From: Panorpa germanica
Taxonomy: Eukaryota; Arthropoda; Insecta; Mecoptera; Panorpidae
DNA length: 64,000 nucleotides
Direction of reading: 5' to 3'
Assembly: GCA_963678705.1 (NCBI GenBank)
Contig: OY783206.1
Location: 10,985,807 to 11,049,806 of the forward strand
Made by a program: the position numbers and the translations under genes. Below are positions 38,901 through 49,140 of the stretch, in pieces. Below the pieces are notes generated by a model. That model worked only from the letters and a program-made list of their open reading frames with translations. It did not search any database and was not told the origin of the DNA. How positions within the stretch are numbered: the first letter of the stretch is position 1; every line of letters begins with the position of its first letter.

Positions 38901-39012
38901 GACTACTCAATCATCAAGTAAAGAAAGTGCAACTGAAGAGGAAGAGAAACAGAAAAAGAAGAAAGAAGCCGATAAGAAGAAAAATGAAGAAAAACAACAT
39001 AAGAAAAGTTAA
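32937..39012 (+). CDS. SLC17-family MFS transporter, copy B (11 exons, 605 aa)
   Basis: Tandem paralogue of copy A, 917 bp downstream. Exons: 32937-32967, 33210-33333, 34612-34687, 34764-34997, 35334-35543, 35915-36082, 36420-36508, 36751-36878, 37356-37445, 37518-37666, 38494-39012. Intron phases are the same as in copy A; exons 1 and 4-10 have identical lengths, and exons 2 plus 3 total 200 nt in both. Landmarks in order: FFFALMAFTGILNSYAMRSC (TM1), acidic loop EEEDDEDSNAC, TQGIIIGSYYIGYAVSNVPG, ARILEGLGDGVTFP (R148, E151, D155), PPHQI where most family members have PPxER, VNPIDLSPNYAGYIMALMN. The copy A sequon is absent; NWS at 81-83 is the loop sequon here. The last exon adds a cytosolic tail of about 140 residues, Ser-rich then Lys/Glu-rich (EEEEKQKKKKEADKKKNEEK), which copy A lacks. 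The start is the first of two adjacent ATGs, with an upstream in-frame stop. The substrate is unknown. Confidence 0.9.
33431..34552. mobile_element. Possible 1.1-kb inverted-repeat element in intron 2 of transporter B
   Basis: CTGGTTGCTGAACTCATA near 33438 and, inverted, TATAACTTCAGCAACCAG ending near 34547 could be ends of one element filling most of the 1278-bp intron. The match is only about 12 perfect bases, and no target duplication or coding frame was found. Confidence 0.3.
36908..37083. mobile_element. Short inverted-repeat element in intron 8 of transporter B
   Basis: The ends GTTCATTAGTGAGACACG and GATGTCTCACTAATCAAAT are inverted over about 12 bp around a 150-bp AT-rich centre. The class is unclear. 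Confidence 0.4.
37860..38400 (-). pseudogene. Mariner-like transposase N-terminal remnant in intron 10 of transporter B
   Basis: The minus strand reads EFKHDRTSFADYERSGGQEQ then MVLEER, VRRTAEAVGFSKEVI. This is the helix-turn-helix region of mariner transposases (GRTSxxDxxRSGRP ... VREIAEAVGIS). Stops and deletions follow. A tail piece near 37.9-38.0 kb (SKFRSENRDSTEQDV, YHLDR) resembles the remnant at the right edge of the window. It is inactive and lies antisense to the gene. Confidence 0.75.
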
Positions 39013-39042
39013 CAGATTTAGAATATAAAATAGTCGAGGAAA

Positions 39043-39048
39043 AATAAA
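39043..39048 (+). terminator. Polyadenylation signal, transporter B
   Basis: AATAAA 31 bp after the stop at 39010-39012. Confidence 0.55.
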
Positions 39049-39199
39049 TGTTGTTTTTGAAAAATATTTAAGCATACTTTATCAATCAACCCTGCGAGGT
39101 GCAAATATACAATAACGAGAGTGATGCATGGAAAACTTATCTTTTCCATTATACGTATACCTCTCCACTCTCCGTACATCGCTCCATGCGAATTTCTCA

Positions 39200-39745
39200 T
39201 TATTTAAAACACAGGTGGTACTTTTCTTCTGTGAACTCGTTCATGACGTGTGCGGTTTTCTTCAACGGTCCTAAGTTTTATTTTTTTTTACACCATATGA
39301 TCTGATCAGTGGAACAAATAAAAGTCACGTGGTGACAGGTCATTCGGATAAGGCGGATGATGTACCACTGGGGTGTCGCCAAGGAAGAGACTTTCTTATT
39401 TTTAAAAATCATAAAACAAAAGCATTACATAGAGATACATTTAAAGTTTTTTTAAATTACATTTTGAAAATGATATCCTTAAGTTGGTGGAAGGTGAAAT
39501 AGGTTTTTGCACCACTGCCAGTTTATGTAGCTGTAAGTTCAGGTGTCCATGAAGAATTCGACTCATTGTCTGATCTGAAATTTGTAAAAGCAGTTGCATG
39601 ATTCCGTGCAGATTGCTTAGTGGATATTTATACTACATGCCTTAATTTCTCGGCGTTTTTTGATGTCCCGGTCGTTCTTGAAGATCCTGGGTTCTTTTCA
39701 AGCAGGTTTCTCTGAGCAATCGTAAGCTAAAGTAAGTCCTATCGC
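39200..39745 (-). pseudogene. Mariner-like DDE transposase remnant
   Basis: Minus-strand translation gives MSRILHGHLNLQLHKLAVVQ (compare family SVxRILHxDLxxxPYKxxxVQ) and, after a deletion and frameshift, GDTPVVHHPPYPNDLSPRDF, the PHPPYSPDLxPxDF block with the last catalytic Asp. The middle of the protein is missing and stops are present. It is distinct from the remnants at 2.0 and 38 kb. Confidence 0.7.
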
Positions 39746-41157
39746 TCATTGCAAGGTTGTATCTAAACTAACCAAACAAATTACGTTAGGCTACGCTCTT
39801 CCGAATGCGCACAGTAGTTTTTCACATTTTCCAATTATTAATGGCTGCTGTGTGGCGCGCCTTGTCGCACCTTGTACATTATACAGAATTATCGGCAACA
39901 TTTTTATACACACATTTCACATGTTAAAATTCTTATGTAAAATTTGCCTTAGGAATCCTTTGTCAATTCTTAAAGTTCCAGTATGAATAAAATCGAATCA
40001 GATTACCGAATTTTTCAATATATATATATATTTGATTCTTGATATCATTCTTTGATACAGCTTCACTGCACAGAAGTAATTTTGTGTTTATTCTGACTTG
40101 CAATGCCTTAACGTGGGTACCAATATTGATAAAGGAATTGTGTGCCAGAAAAAAATGTAAATTTATAATTTGTTTTACCTGAAGATAACCTCGCATGGGG
40201 GGACGCAAGCTGATAGTATCTTTTTAGTTTTTATAATAAAGTTAAGTTTTCTTTGATAAAAGGATTTTTTAATTGGATAGCGATTCTAAATCCTTACCTA
40301 GAAGTATACCATCACTACAGATATACGTTAAACAAATTACTATAAATTTAATATAAATAATTTATTTTACATTAAAACTTTTCTAATTACGTTGATATAA
40401 AAATCAAATGAAGATAAAGTATAGCTGCAAATTGTATTAGTCCAAAGTGGTGAACTTTTAATTGAATTACAATCTTATTTGAGAAATTGTAGTTTGAACA
40501 ATTCCAATCCATTTATTGTAGACTTGCTACTATTATTAGTGTTGATCCTCCTACCCCCCATATCTCCCTACCCACAACTTTACTCCTTCTCATGCTCTCA
40601 CTCCGTTCATAGAGCTTTATCTATATTTCACTCTGTGAAGCACACGACATCCTTTTTAAGATGTAGATGTATGGGTGAGATAATCGCAAACAAACGCCTG
40701 TATAATGTTGTATGCTATATGTGTTGTTCATTTGAACGATTAATCACTATGTACGATCGTTCAAAATCTGCACCTTGTTGTGAGTTATTTCTTATTTTGA
40801 AATGCTTTATTTTAAAATTCTTTATTATATTTTCCTGTTTGTTTTAACTGTTAACCTTGATAGAAGTCAAAGTAAGTTTGCACTGCTGCGTTATTCCAAA
40901 GCTGACAATTGGTGAATGACGATTCGCAGAATTAAATAGCGCGTTTGTGTATAAAATGAAATTGCCGATAGAATCTGTTAAAAGAACCTAAATTTATCGA
41001 TGCTATGTTTTGTATGTTCGGCATTTAAAAAGAAAATGCGAAGGATTTCCTAGTAGGAGTTATCTAGCACACATGCTGAGAAATGTCAGTGTTGGTATAG
41101 CACAACGTTTGATTTAATGTAAAGAAACAATAAAGAATAACATCGAAAATGGCCTTA
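39746..41157. other. Intergenic, no gene seen
   Basis: AT-rich. A plus-strand 122-codon ORF at 40479-40847 is hydrophobic but has no motif or splice context and is not called. Confidence 0.5.
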
Positions 41158-41728
41158 GAGCATATATATATATGGAGTGTGAATAGCCTATGCTTCCTAT
41201 AGATTGAAAGTGTGGCCAACCTGTGTGCGAGAGAGAAAGGTATATGTTCCTATGTGTTCTCTATGCGCATGCGTCGAAAGTACCAGCTGTCTAGATATAA
41301 TAAATATTAATATTCTATTAAGATATAATAAATAAAATATGTAAAGAAATTATATTTCTTAAGTTGGTACAATGCTTGTCTGTCGGTAAAAAGTGACCGT
41401 TCAGAGAAAACATGTACTCATGAACGCCATAGATGTCGCTATATGGATAAGGGCCAACACAGTTGAATTTTGTAGTGAACAGAACTCACGGTTTTAGTTA
41501 TATTTATATATAGTTTATTTATATTTATACATACCTATATTATTCTACATCAATATAATGTCATATTTAACAACTGTCACGTATTATATCTAGACAGCTC
41601 TGACTTGACAACTGTAACTTTCGACGCATGTGCATATGGAGAACAAATAGGAACATATGCCTTTCTCTCTCGCACATATTTTGGACATATTTTCAGATCC
41701 AGCATTCTCTCTCCATACATATATGCTC
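41158..41728. mobile_element. Foldback element with long inverted ends
   Basis: A 571-bp element. The left arm (GAGCATATATATATATGGAG ... GTGCGAGAGAGAAAGG ... ATGCGTCGAAAGT ... GTCTAGATATAAT) and right arm (ATATCTAGACAGCTC ... ACTTTCGACGCATG ... CCTTTCTCTCTCGCAC ... CATATATGCTC) are imperfect inverted copies of about 150 bp. TA sits on both sides, inside a wider CCTTA ... TAAGG. It has no coding frame. Likely a non-autonomous TA-target element. Confidence 0.75.
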
Positions 41729-41792
41729 TAAGGCACACTGTATTAACTTTTTATCACTATTTATTGATAGTCAACTGTTTACGATTCATAAA

Positions 41793-42422
41793 TGGGCTTG
41801 TGTCCTCATTTTTTAGTGGTCGATTTTTCAATTGTTGATTGAAATTGATGTTAATAAATGTGTATTGGCGTGTCTATTTTATTAAATATCTAAATATTGA
41901 CGGAGATATAGCAATCAAAAGTTTGAATTGTAGTTTTAGCGCTAGAAATGGTCGGCCATATTTTTATGACGTGAAATGCATTTTAACGTCAGTTATTTGT
42001 TGAGTAGGTCAGTGTTGTGGTAATGTTTTGTAGCTGTTGGTAGTCAAATAATCAAATCAAGTCAAAGAATAATAATTTTTTATTTTATTTAACCCTGTTA
42101 CGGCAGACGGCAAATTTTATTGTTACTTGAAACAGTTGTAAATAATATTTGATATTTTGATATATAAATACATATAGCAGAGATTTAAGAACTGTAAGGT
42201 TGGTAACCTTACACAAGGATTGTGATGTCACATGCAGTTGGAATATCTACAACGTTGAATCCCTTTAATAATTAAAGAGACAAAATGACTTTTTTAATTG
42301 TTAATATCTCTTAACATATAAGGAGTTATTAAAAAATAATTAAATATTTGAGGTTCTAGTAACCCACTTTATTAATATATAGTACACTTTTATAGAAATT
42401 AAGACATAGGACACATGCCCAT
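41793..42422 (+). mobile_element. TA-flanked inverted-repeat element (family B), intergenic copy
   Basis: A 630-bp copy of the element in intron 5 of transporter A. It begins ATGGGCTTGTGTCCTCATTT and ends ACACATGCCCAT followed by TA. The left flank reads TAA, one base off a clean TA. It lies 64 bp right of the foldback element. The two copies differ by small indels, including a region of about 60 bp. Confidence 0.8.
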
Positions 42423-44017
42423 TATTTACAAAATGTATACAAATTTGTTATTCTATTTCTTAATTTATATACATATTTTCTCTCATTTTTTTTTAATACA
42501 ATAAATAAATATTTTATTGAAACTCTTTCAATATATCTAAGATAATCATTTCTCAAATATTTTCTGAAATATTACAACAACCTTAATATTAAATTTTTTT
42601 AGACTTTATACATAATCCTCTCAGAATCTGATTGAAAAAATAATATATCTTCAACACTTCGTTTCGTTTTGTTATAGTCGTACATATTTATAAAATCTGT
42701 CTAACAGTCTTATAGTTTTCTCAAAGTTTTATTTACTTTGTCTGACTGACTGTCAGTGTGTCTAGCTGTCTGTACAGTATATTATGCATTATTTGTCCCA
42801 GTTTGTGTTCTCGTAGCTATCTCTTTCTTTAATGACACTACTTTAAAATGTCGCTGAGATAGAATTGGATTTTTATATATTTAGTTTCTTTTCTTGACTA
42901 TTTTAAGGATATTCATAAGATATAGATCTTTTCTTGTTTCTAAGAAGTTTAAAGCGACGCTCTATCTATCTGTCTAGCTTTGCCGGAAGCAAGTCTCTTT
43001 AAGATCTGGTAATAGTTACGATAAAAGATGCACTTTATAGATTTTTTGCTAAGAAAAACTTGTGTTTGTAAAACTTATTTATATTATCCAGTCCTTCAGT
43101 GACCTCTCTGTATAAAACAAAAATAGCGTAATTTATAATTATTTGACAAAAAGAAGTCAGGTAGGTTAACCAATTAACGCCCACCTAAGGGGTTTCCATT
43201 TAATATTTCAACAAAGCTTACCAGTGGAATGAAAACTATGAATATTTTTAATAAATAGAGTTTGGATTACCAAAATTGTTAAATTTACCTTTTTGTGATG
43301 AAAAAAGAAGAAACTATGTCAATGGGCGTTATAAGGCACCATTGATCCAAACAACGCCCGGACTAAAATAATCAAAGAAATAACAATAAATGAAAGCATT
43401 TTCCAAAACAAATCGGAGCAACAAACATTTTCATTAAATATAATCAGTTGCAGCCTCTAGGACAATTGAAATACATATCTTCCTTAGCCATACCTACACA
43501 GTTCATGATACTTAGACATGGTACACAGCCATACCCACATACAGTTCATGATCATTTTTGGGCTCTTGCCGGATTCAGCATTTGAGCCTGGATATTTCGG
43601 GATGCCTTTTCAAAAATAATTTTAGCTACTTTCGGCAAGTTATTTCGTTTTCACTATCAAACTGCCCACTGCCTACCTACCCACCTTATTGCAAGTGCTA
43701 AAATAAAACAAGCAAACGAAAATAATTTTTCAAGTTTGTTTACACATTATAGAAATTCTGCTGCAAAATTGAAATTTGGTTGACTGAAAAAAATTGGAAT
43801 AATAAACCATCAATTTTGAAAATTTAAAATATTTTTTATGTTGTTAATGAAATGAAAATGTTATTTTTAAGATTGCAGAGTACACTCAGTAAAAAATTAT
43901 ATTTATGTGAAATATAAAAATTAAAAATCTTGAGCTTTGAACACCTACCGCTAATGTAACAACTGTTTCTTTCATTCTATGTTTTAGCAAGTTTCAATTG
44001 AGAATAAGCAACACTAT
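42423..44017. other. Intergenic, no gene seen
   Basis: AT-rich with no supported ORF. 43170-43380 contains AACGCCCACCTAAGG and GGGCGTTATAAGGCACC, loosely inverted, possibly a further decayed short element. Confidence 0.45.
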
Positions 44018-44640
44018 GGGTGCGTTCCACTAAGCGTACACAACGTCCAAAACATTATATCAGCCGTTCTACATGGTTGTTGTGGTCGCAGCGAAAACGT
44101 CACTAATGACGTCATTAATTTCGTTCACGCCAAGCTCACAACGACCCATCTGAAGAGTTGGGTCGTAGTGGTCGTTGTTGAGCATTTCGGCGCATTGGTA
44201 CATAACGCAAAACTTAAAGATGACGATGACAAAAAAAATACTTTATATGATTCGGAAAGATATATTTTATTGTATTTTATTTTATTATATAATTAAGTTA
44301 AAGAAGCTTAATAAAATTAATTTTAATTCATATTTTACTGTCATTTATACATTTTTTCTAATACCATAACCTAAATTAATAAATAAACAATGTTCATTAT
44401 CATTTAGAATATATTTCTTTTATGAAAAATTGATTTTGTTCATAGGTAAATCTTTTGCTACAGAGCTATTTAATCAACTATCGCAATCCTTATTTTTTCA
44501 GCGCTCAAAACCATTCAAAACGCTCCATAATCCATTCCACTTGAGTGTATTGAGAGTGGTTGCAACGCTCACAAGCAAGTGGAAAGGGAAAAACTGAGGT
44601 CGTGAGCGTGATTGTTGTGAACGCTTAGTGGAACGCACCC
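44018..44640. mobile_element. 623-bp element with 19-20-bp perfect terminal inverted repeats
   Basis: The left end GGGTGCGTTCCACTAAGCGT and the right end ACGCTTAGTGGAACGCACCC are exact inverted copies. TAT flanks both sides, giving a possible 3-bp target duplication. Subterminal sequence is also partly inverted, with many CGTTG/CAACG words. It has no transposase frame, so it is non-autonomous. The 3-bp duplication would fit a PIF/Harbinger-like element, but I cannot confirm the superfamily. Confidence 0.85.
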
Positions 44641-45546
44641 TATATTAGTCAATTGAATAATATATTAAGTTAAAGTATCAATTGATATTTCCAACATCCT
44701 ACATGACCCCTCAAAGCTCAAACTATCCCAACAACGTAGCACTAACTCAATACCGGACACAAACAGGCTCGGGCTAACACCTTTATAGATAGTTTAGATA
44801 TCAATTTTATCATCTCCTAGCAAAAGTGAACAAATTCATTGAAATTCTTCACTCGTATTTCACTAATTCAACTTTCTGCAGACAATTGTTTCCAGTTTCT
44901 ACCCTCGGTTCTATTCTATATAGTTTGAAGATGAAGACGAGGTAAGAATTGGTAAGACGTGTTCAGAATAATAATTTACATGGAAAAACTTTTAAAGGAA
45001 ATGAAACTTAGATAACAACAAAGTACTTATAGTTAGTTTAATTACAAAAACAATTAAATGTTGTGAAATCCTAATGTCATTATTTTTTTATTATGTGTTT
45101 AAAAGATCACTTGCGGTATCTTAATTAATTTATATTTAATTATGTTTTGAAACTATTGGAGTACAATCTTAAGTAGTCATTTAAGTGCAATTAAATGAGA
45201 AGCAACATTTCTAAGATAATTAACCCATTAAGGATTACGTTTACTGGATAAAACACACATGGGATTCAAGTACGTACTAATTGATAATAAAACAAGACAC
45301 ATGGGTGACATCTATCTTATTAGACTGTTACTACTGAATAATTGTCATTGTACTAAGATATAAATTTAATCGTTTAAGGAAGTGTTATATCACATTTACA
45401 TAAGCAAAAAGCCGGCGCAGGTCGTAAAGCAAATTACTGTACGAATTTTTGAAATGATAGACAGACTTAATTTGGATATGCGTCGAATAAGTTCTGAGCA
45501 ATTTTTCGCCGCCTGTTTTACCAGAGACATGCATTTTAAACTAGAA
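44641..45546. other. Intergenic, no gene seen
   Basis: AT-rich. 44881-44941 looks like a short exon (CTTTCTGCAG acceptor, ATG, GAG/GTAAGA donor) but has only four codons and no partner; treated as chance. Confidence 0.45.
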
Positions 45547-45994
45547 GGGGCCATCCATTTATTACATCACACAAATTACCTGCTACTTTAACACCCGTCG
45601 CCCCCCTTCCCCCTGACACTGTCACATTTTGCGAAGCCATCCTCCCTAGTGTGATGTCACACATTTCAATTATTAAAATATTTTGTAATATTTTATAGTT
45701 TTTGAAATAAATGACCTTTTCCTTTCTAGTAAATCTCAAGAAAACTTATTCCTTTCTCAGGAAATTAACTTTAAAAAATTAATTTTTCTCCTTTAAAATA
45801 CTGCATATTTCAATTAATATAATTTTTTAAATTTATATTTTTTCACGAAATTACATTTTTTATAACTTCTTCTTTTTCACATTTTTATATAATTTATATT
45901 GCAATCGACGTGACACATCCTTGTCTCATTTTGTCACAATTTCTGGACTCCCCACCCACTCCTTTGCGTGTGACGTAATTTATAGATTGTCCCT
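45547..45994. mobile_element. GGGGCCAT...inverted-repeat element (family E), copy 2
   Basis: A 448-bp element starting GGGGCCATCCATTTATTACA then TCACAC and ending GTGTGACGTAATTTATAGAT then TGTCCCT, inverted ends of about 28 bp. A C-rich stretch (CGCCCCCCTTCCCCCTGACA) sits just inside the left end and a matching CCCCACCCACTCC inside the right. It is the fuller of the two copies. The ends are of a kind common in insect genomes. Confidence 0.75.
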
Positions 45995-46945
45995 AAACAT
46001 ATTTTGAATAATTATTTTAGATAAAATGTGTACAAAATTATAAGTATTAGTTACATTAAGTGTACACGTAATTTTATTTATTTGTATGAATAAGTGTTTG
46101 GAAGTAAATGATTTATTCTCTTCTGAAAAACTTGCTTAAAATAATAATACAAAAATGCAGGTGTAAACGACGACGCAATTTGGCTGCAACTTTTCTTGGA
46201 ATGATTTACGACCGGCGCCGGCGATGATTTCCGACGTGTAAACCTGCTAATGTAAATACAGTCTTATGTAGTAATTTTATCAATTCCTTTTATTTGTTCC
46301 TGTTACATATTCACATCCATTCATAACGAGCAGTGTGTGTCTCCCAGTATTGGCTCTTCCTCCTCCATCGCCAGAATTCATTCAGCGAAGCACCTCTTTA
46401 AGTAACGTCGTTATAATGAAGTATGGTGTCAGAAGTGGGATGTCGGTATACTCGTAGCTAGAGTCGGAAAGAAAATACCAGACAAATGGTGGGTCGTGCC
46501 AGTGAACCAGAGCAGCAGAGCACCAGAGGATGAGAATCCACCAAGGGAAGAGCTGCGTCGTCAAGTAAATAAAAAGTGTCACTATTGACACTCATTCTAT
46601 AAGATAAGTTAAGTACTTAGAACGTGGAAAATCTGGAGGAAAAATAATTCGAACATTTATATAAAGACAATGACTTATTTTGTTCAAATAGAAGTGAAGG
46701 AACGTGCTGAACTGAATAACATTATTAGGATTTGTTCAAATAAATGGAAAAGTACAAATACTCGTAAAAGCACCGAACAGTTGTGTTGGAAGCTTTAAAA
46801 GCTTGACGAAGACATGTAGTCAAATAAAATCAAATGCTGAAACACGTGTTAAGTGTTTGTTTAAATATACATTAGGTTAGGTTAAGAAGGCGTGAGATTT
46901 CATGCTTTTTCTAACTTATTTGTCGTTGAGATAGGTTTAAGTATT
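45995..46945. other. Intergenic; small GC-rich palindrome at 46157-46246
   Basis: No gene. 46157-46246 is a 90-bp unit with inverted ends (GCAGGTGTAAACG and CGACGTGTAAACCTGC) and a GC-rich centre (ACCGGCGCCGGCGATG). Confidence 0.45.
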
Positions 46946-47203
46946 ATTCCCAGCAGTGGCGGCCTAACCCATTGCGAGGCTCTTGTTCTTTTAGTAAGTA
47001 GTTTTGATGATGGTTGACAAAAAAAGCAAAAGTTATAAATAATTAAATGTAAAAGATATAGGGATTCAAGAGGGTTCTCTAAAGCACGAGGCGCGAGATT
47101 TAAATATATATTGTAATGACTTTTCTACTTTGGCTTTTGCGTGAAAGTAGACTTCGAGCGATTGCCCTGCTTGCCGCCTCGTAATGGCGACACTGATTCC
47201 AAG
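46946..47203. mobile_element. hAT-like non-autonomous element 1 with 8-bp target duplication
   Basis: A 242-bp element (46954-47195) starts CAGTGGCGGCCTAACCCATT and ends CGTAATGGCGACACTG. It is flanked by ATTCCCAG and ATTCCAAG, an 8-bp duplication with one mismatch. The CAG...CTG ends and the 8-bp duplication are hAT hallmarks. Its left end matches the inverted right end of element 2, 190 bp away, so they are related copies. Confidence 0.8.
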
Positions 47204-47383
47204 CTACAATTGTTTGGGATATGAAGCGAATTTAAAATTGTTTGACGCTTGGATCACATTTTATTATTTTTGTTTAGTAAATGCCTTGATTGTTTAGGAA
47301 ATTTTAGCATTGTAAATGTTATAAACAATTAAAGCCAGTGTTTCTTTGTGAAAGATGTATGCATTTATGTATTTGTTGGAATG

Positions 47384-47779
47384 AACGTAGTCAGCGGCGG
47401 CCTTAGGGGATGGCAAGCATGGAAACCGTCCGGGGCCTCGCTCTTGTAGGGGCCTCGCATTCTCGCGCAACAACTCAAGTAGAGAAATTCATTACTGTAT
47501 ACTCTTTAGAAATTCCACTAGAATCACTGCCTATATCTTTTAAGGCATTTATGTACCTTAGTTTATCATCATTAATATTTGTCGTCTTTGTGCTTGTTAA
47601 TTTTTATAAATCTTCCTAAATACAATTTTATTTTTCGTTAATTGTCATCAAAAATACTTATTTACAATTTACATAAATTATACAAAGAACAAGTGCCTCG
47701 CAAAGATCTGTTGTCCGGGGCCTCGCAAAGTTCTGCCGCTCGGAGCCTCGCAATGGTTAAGGCCGCCCCTGAACGTAGT
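47384..47779. mobile_element. hAT-like non-autonomous element 2 with perfect 8-bp target duplication
   Basis: A 380-bp element (47392-47771) with ends CAGCGGCGGCCTTAGGGGAT and AATGGTTAAGGCCGCCCCTG, flanked on both sides by AACGTAGT (47384-47391 and 47772-47779). Near the ends the decamer GGGGCCTCGC or a close variant occurs five times in the same direction (47432, 47449, 47693, 47717, 47742), possibly transposase-binding sites. There is no transposase frame. The perfect duplication suggests a fairly recent insertion. Confidence 0.9.
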
Positions 47780-48889
47780 GAGTCGTTTGAAGGCTTAAGC
47801 AACAAAAGGATGTGGCGTAAGTATCTGACAAAGACCATGGATTTGGTGTTCCCATAAAAAATAGTTGATAAAATTAAAGTTCATTCTAAAAGAAATGGAG
47901 AATGATTCTGAAGAGAAATAATTTCCCTCATAGTAAATGAAATTTTACTTTAATATTGAGTTGGAAAGCTTCAGTACCCTGAATATTTTTTATTTACTAT
48001 ATTTTTGTTTGATTTTAAAGCATGCGTTCACATTGTGAATATACACGCGATTCGAGTAGGACAACGCATTATGAGGTCGCAGTGTTTCTCGCTTGCACTC
48101 ATTGTCCACCGCGAGTAAATCGCGCTATGAGATCACGGCATAAGATGAAACAGAACCAGTGAGTGTACTATATGATGCATCATCGTCATACAAAACCGAA
48201 GTGCAGTAGTGATCTCTTGTTGCAGTTGGCAAATTCCCTTTAAGCAAAAGTCGTAGGTGTTGGAAATCCTTTTATCTCGGTCATAACTCCATGTATGTAC
48301 AGTAAATAGAGGCGCTGTATGCTGCATCATGTGAAACAACTCTTTTGATCAATTATTTATATCATATAAACGAAACGTGCTACTATTTTACACCGGAAGA
48401 TTGAAAACTGTAAACTAAACAATGTTACATACCTTACAAAATACATGAAATGCCCTTTCTTTATAGTTAAGTTCAATCTCTAATATTACTACGTGCTTAA
48501 CGTGTATTTTGTAACACATGGAATCATATGAACATGCACATACCACCGTTTTTAATTCTACGCAGAAAAAAATCTGTAGATTTATGCAGAATGCACCGCG
48601 GCACAGAAAAGTTATTTCCTTTTTTTTTGTAGAACATATAGTTGCATGCGGACGCACGCACTGCGGAATTAATTCCGGTCTTATGTCGGCGGTTATTTTT
48701 GTAAGCAGTATCTGTCGCTTCATCGTGTTGAACATCCACTAACAAGACAGCTTATATAAATACAACAATATAAAAACTTGGTCGAGTCAACTACTGCATA
48801 TGAACTCATATGAACTTATCCGCAAAGTGTGTTAGGTAAGTTCTGGTATATAGAATTAAAACCCCGTAGAAAATACTTCGTGGAATTAT
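47780..48889. other. Intergenic, no gene seen
   Basis: 48050-48150 and 48470-48745 have balanced base composition and overlapping ORFs on both strands, but no motif I recognise. These may be decayed transposon pieces. Confidence 0.4.
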
Positions 48890-49140
48890 TCTTCAATGGG
48901 GTTTAGCCATTAAATTCAGACGAATTTTTTTTGGTTGTTTAGTCGCTGCTGGTATCTTTGGATAAATTTGTTAATTTCTTCTTTAACAGTTTTTATGCCG
49001 AAGTCATGGTTTATATATTTATTGTTTTTGTACCACGGAATATCCATTATGGTCCTTACTGTCCTTGACTAAAATCGTTCCAGTATTTCTATGTTTGAAA
49101 CACTAGTTGTTTCCCAGAGTTCAATGCAATACTATTACAT
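48890..49140 (-). mobile_element. Jockey-like RT C-terminal remnant
   Basis: The minus strand reads CIELWETTSVSNIEILERF, then SRTVRTIMDIPWYKNNKYIN and FGIKTVKEEINKFIQRYQQR before a stop. This matches the LWGxAxxSNIEILQRFQSK...PWYVxNxxIHxDxxIxTVKEEI end of jockey-like polyproteins. One stop replaces a Gln in the ERF/SRT junction. It is truncated on both sides. Confidence 0.75.

Noticed and set aside
40479-40847. 122-codon hydrophobic ORF
   Set aside because: Low-complexity start, no homology recognised and no gene signals.
44881-44941. Exon-like segment with ATG and donor
   Set aside because: Only four codons, no partner exon; such matches are expected by chance in this length of DNA.
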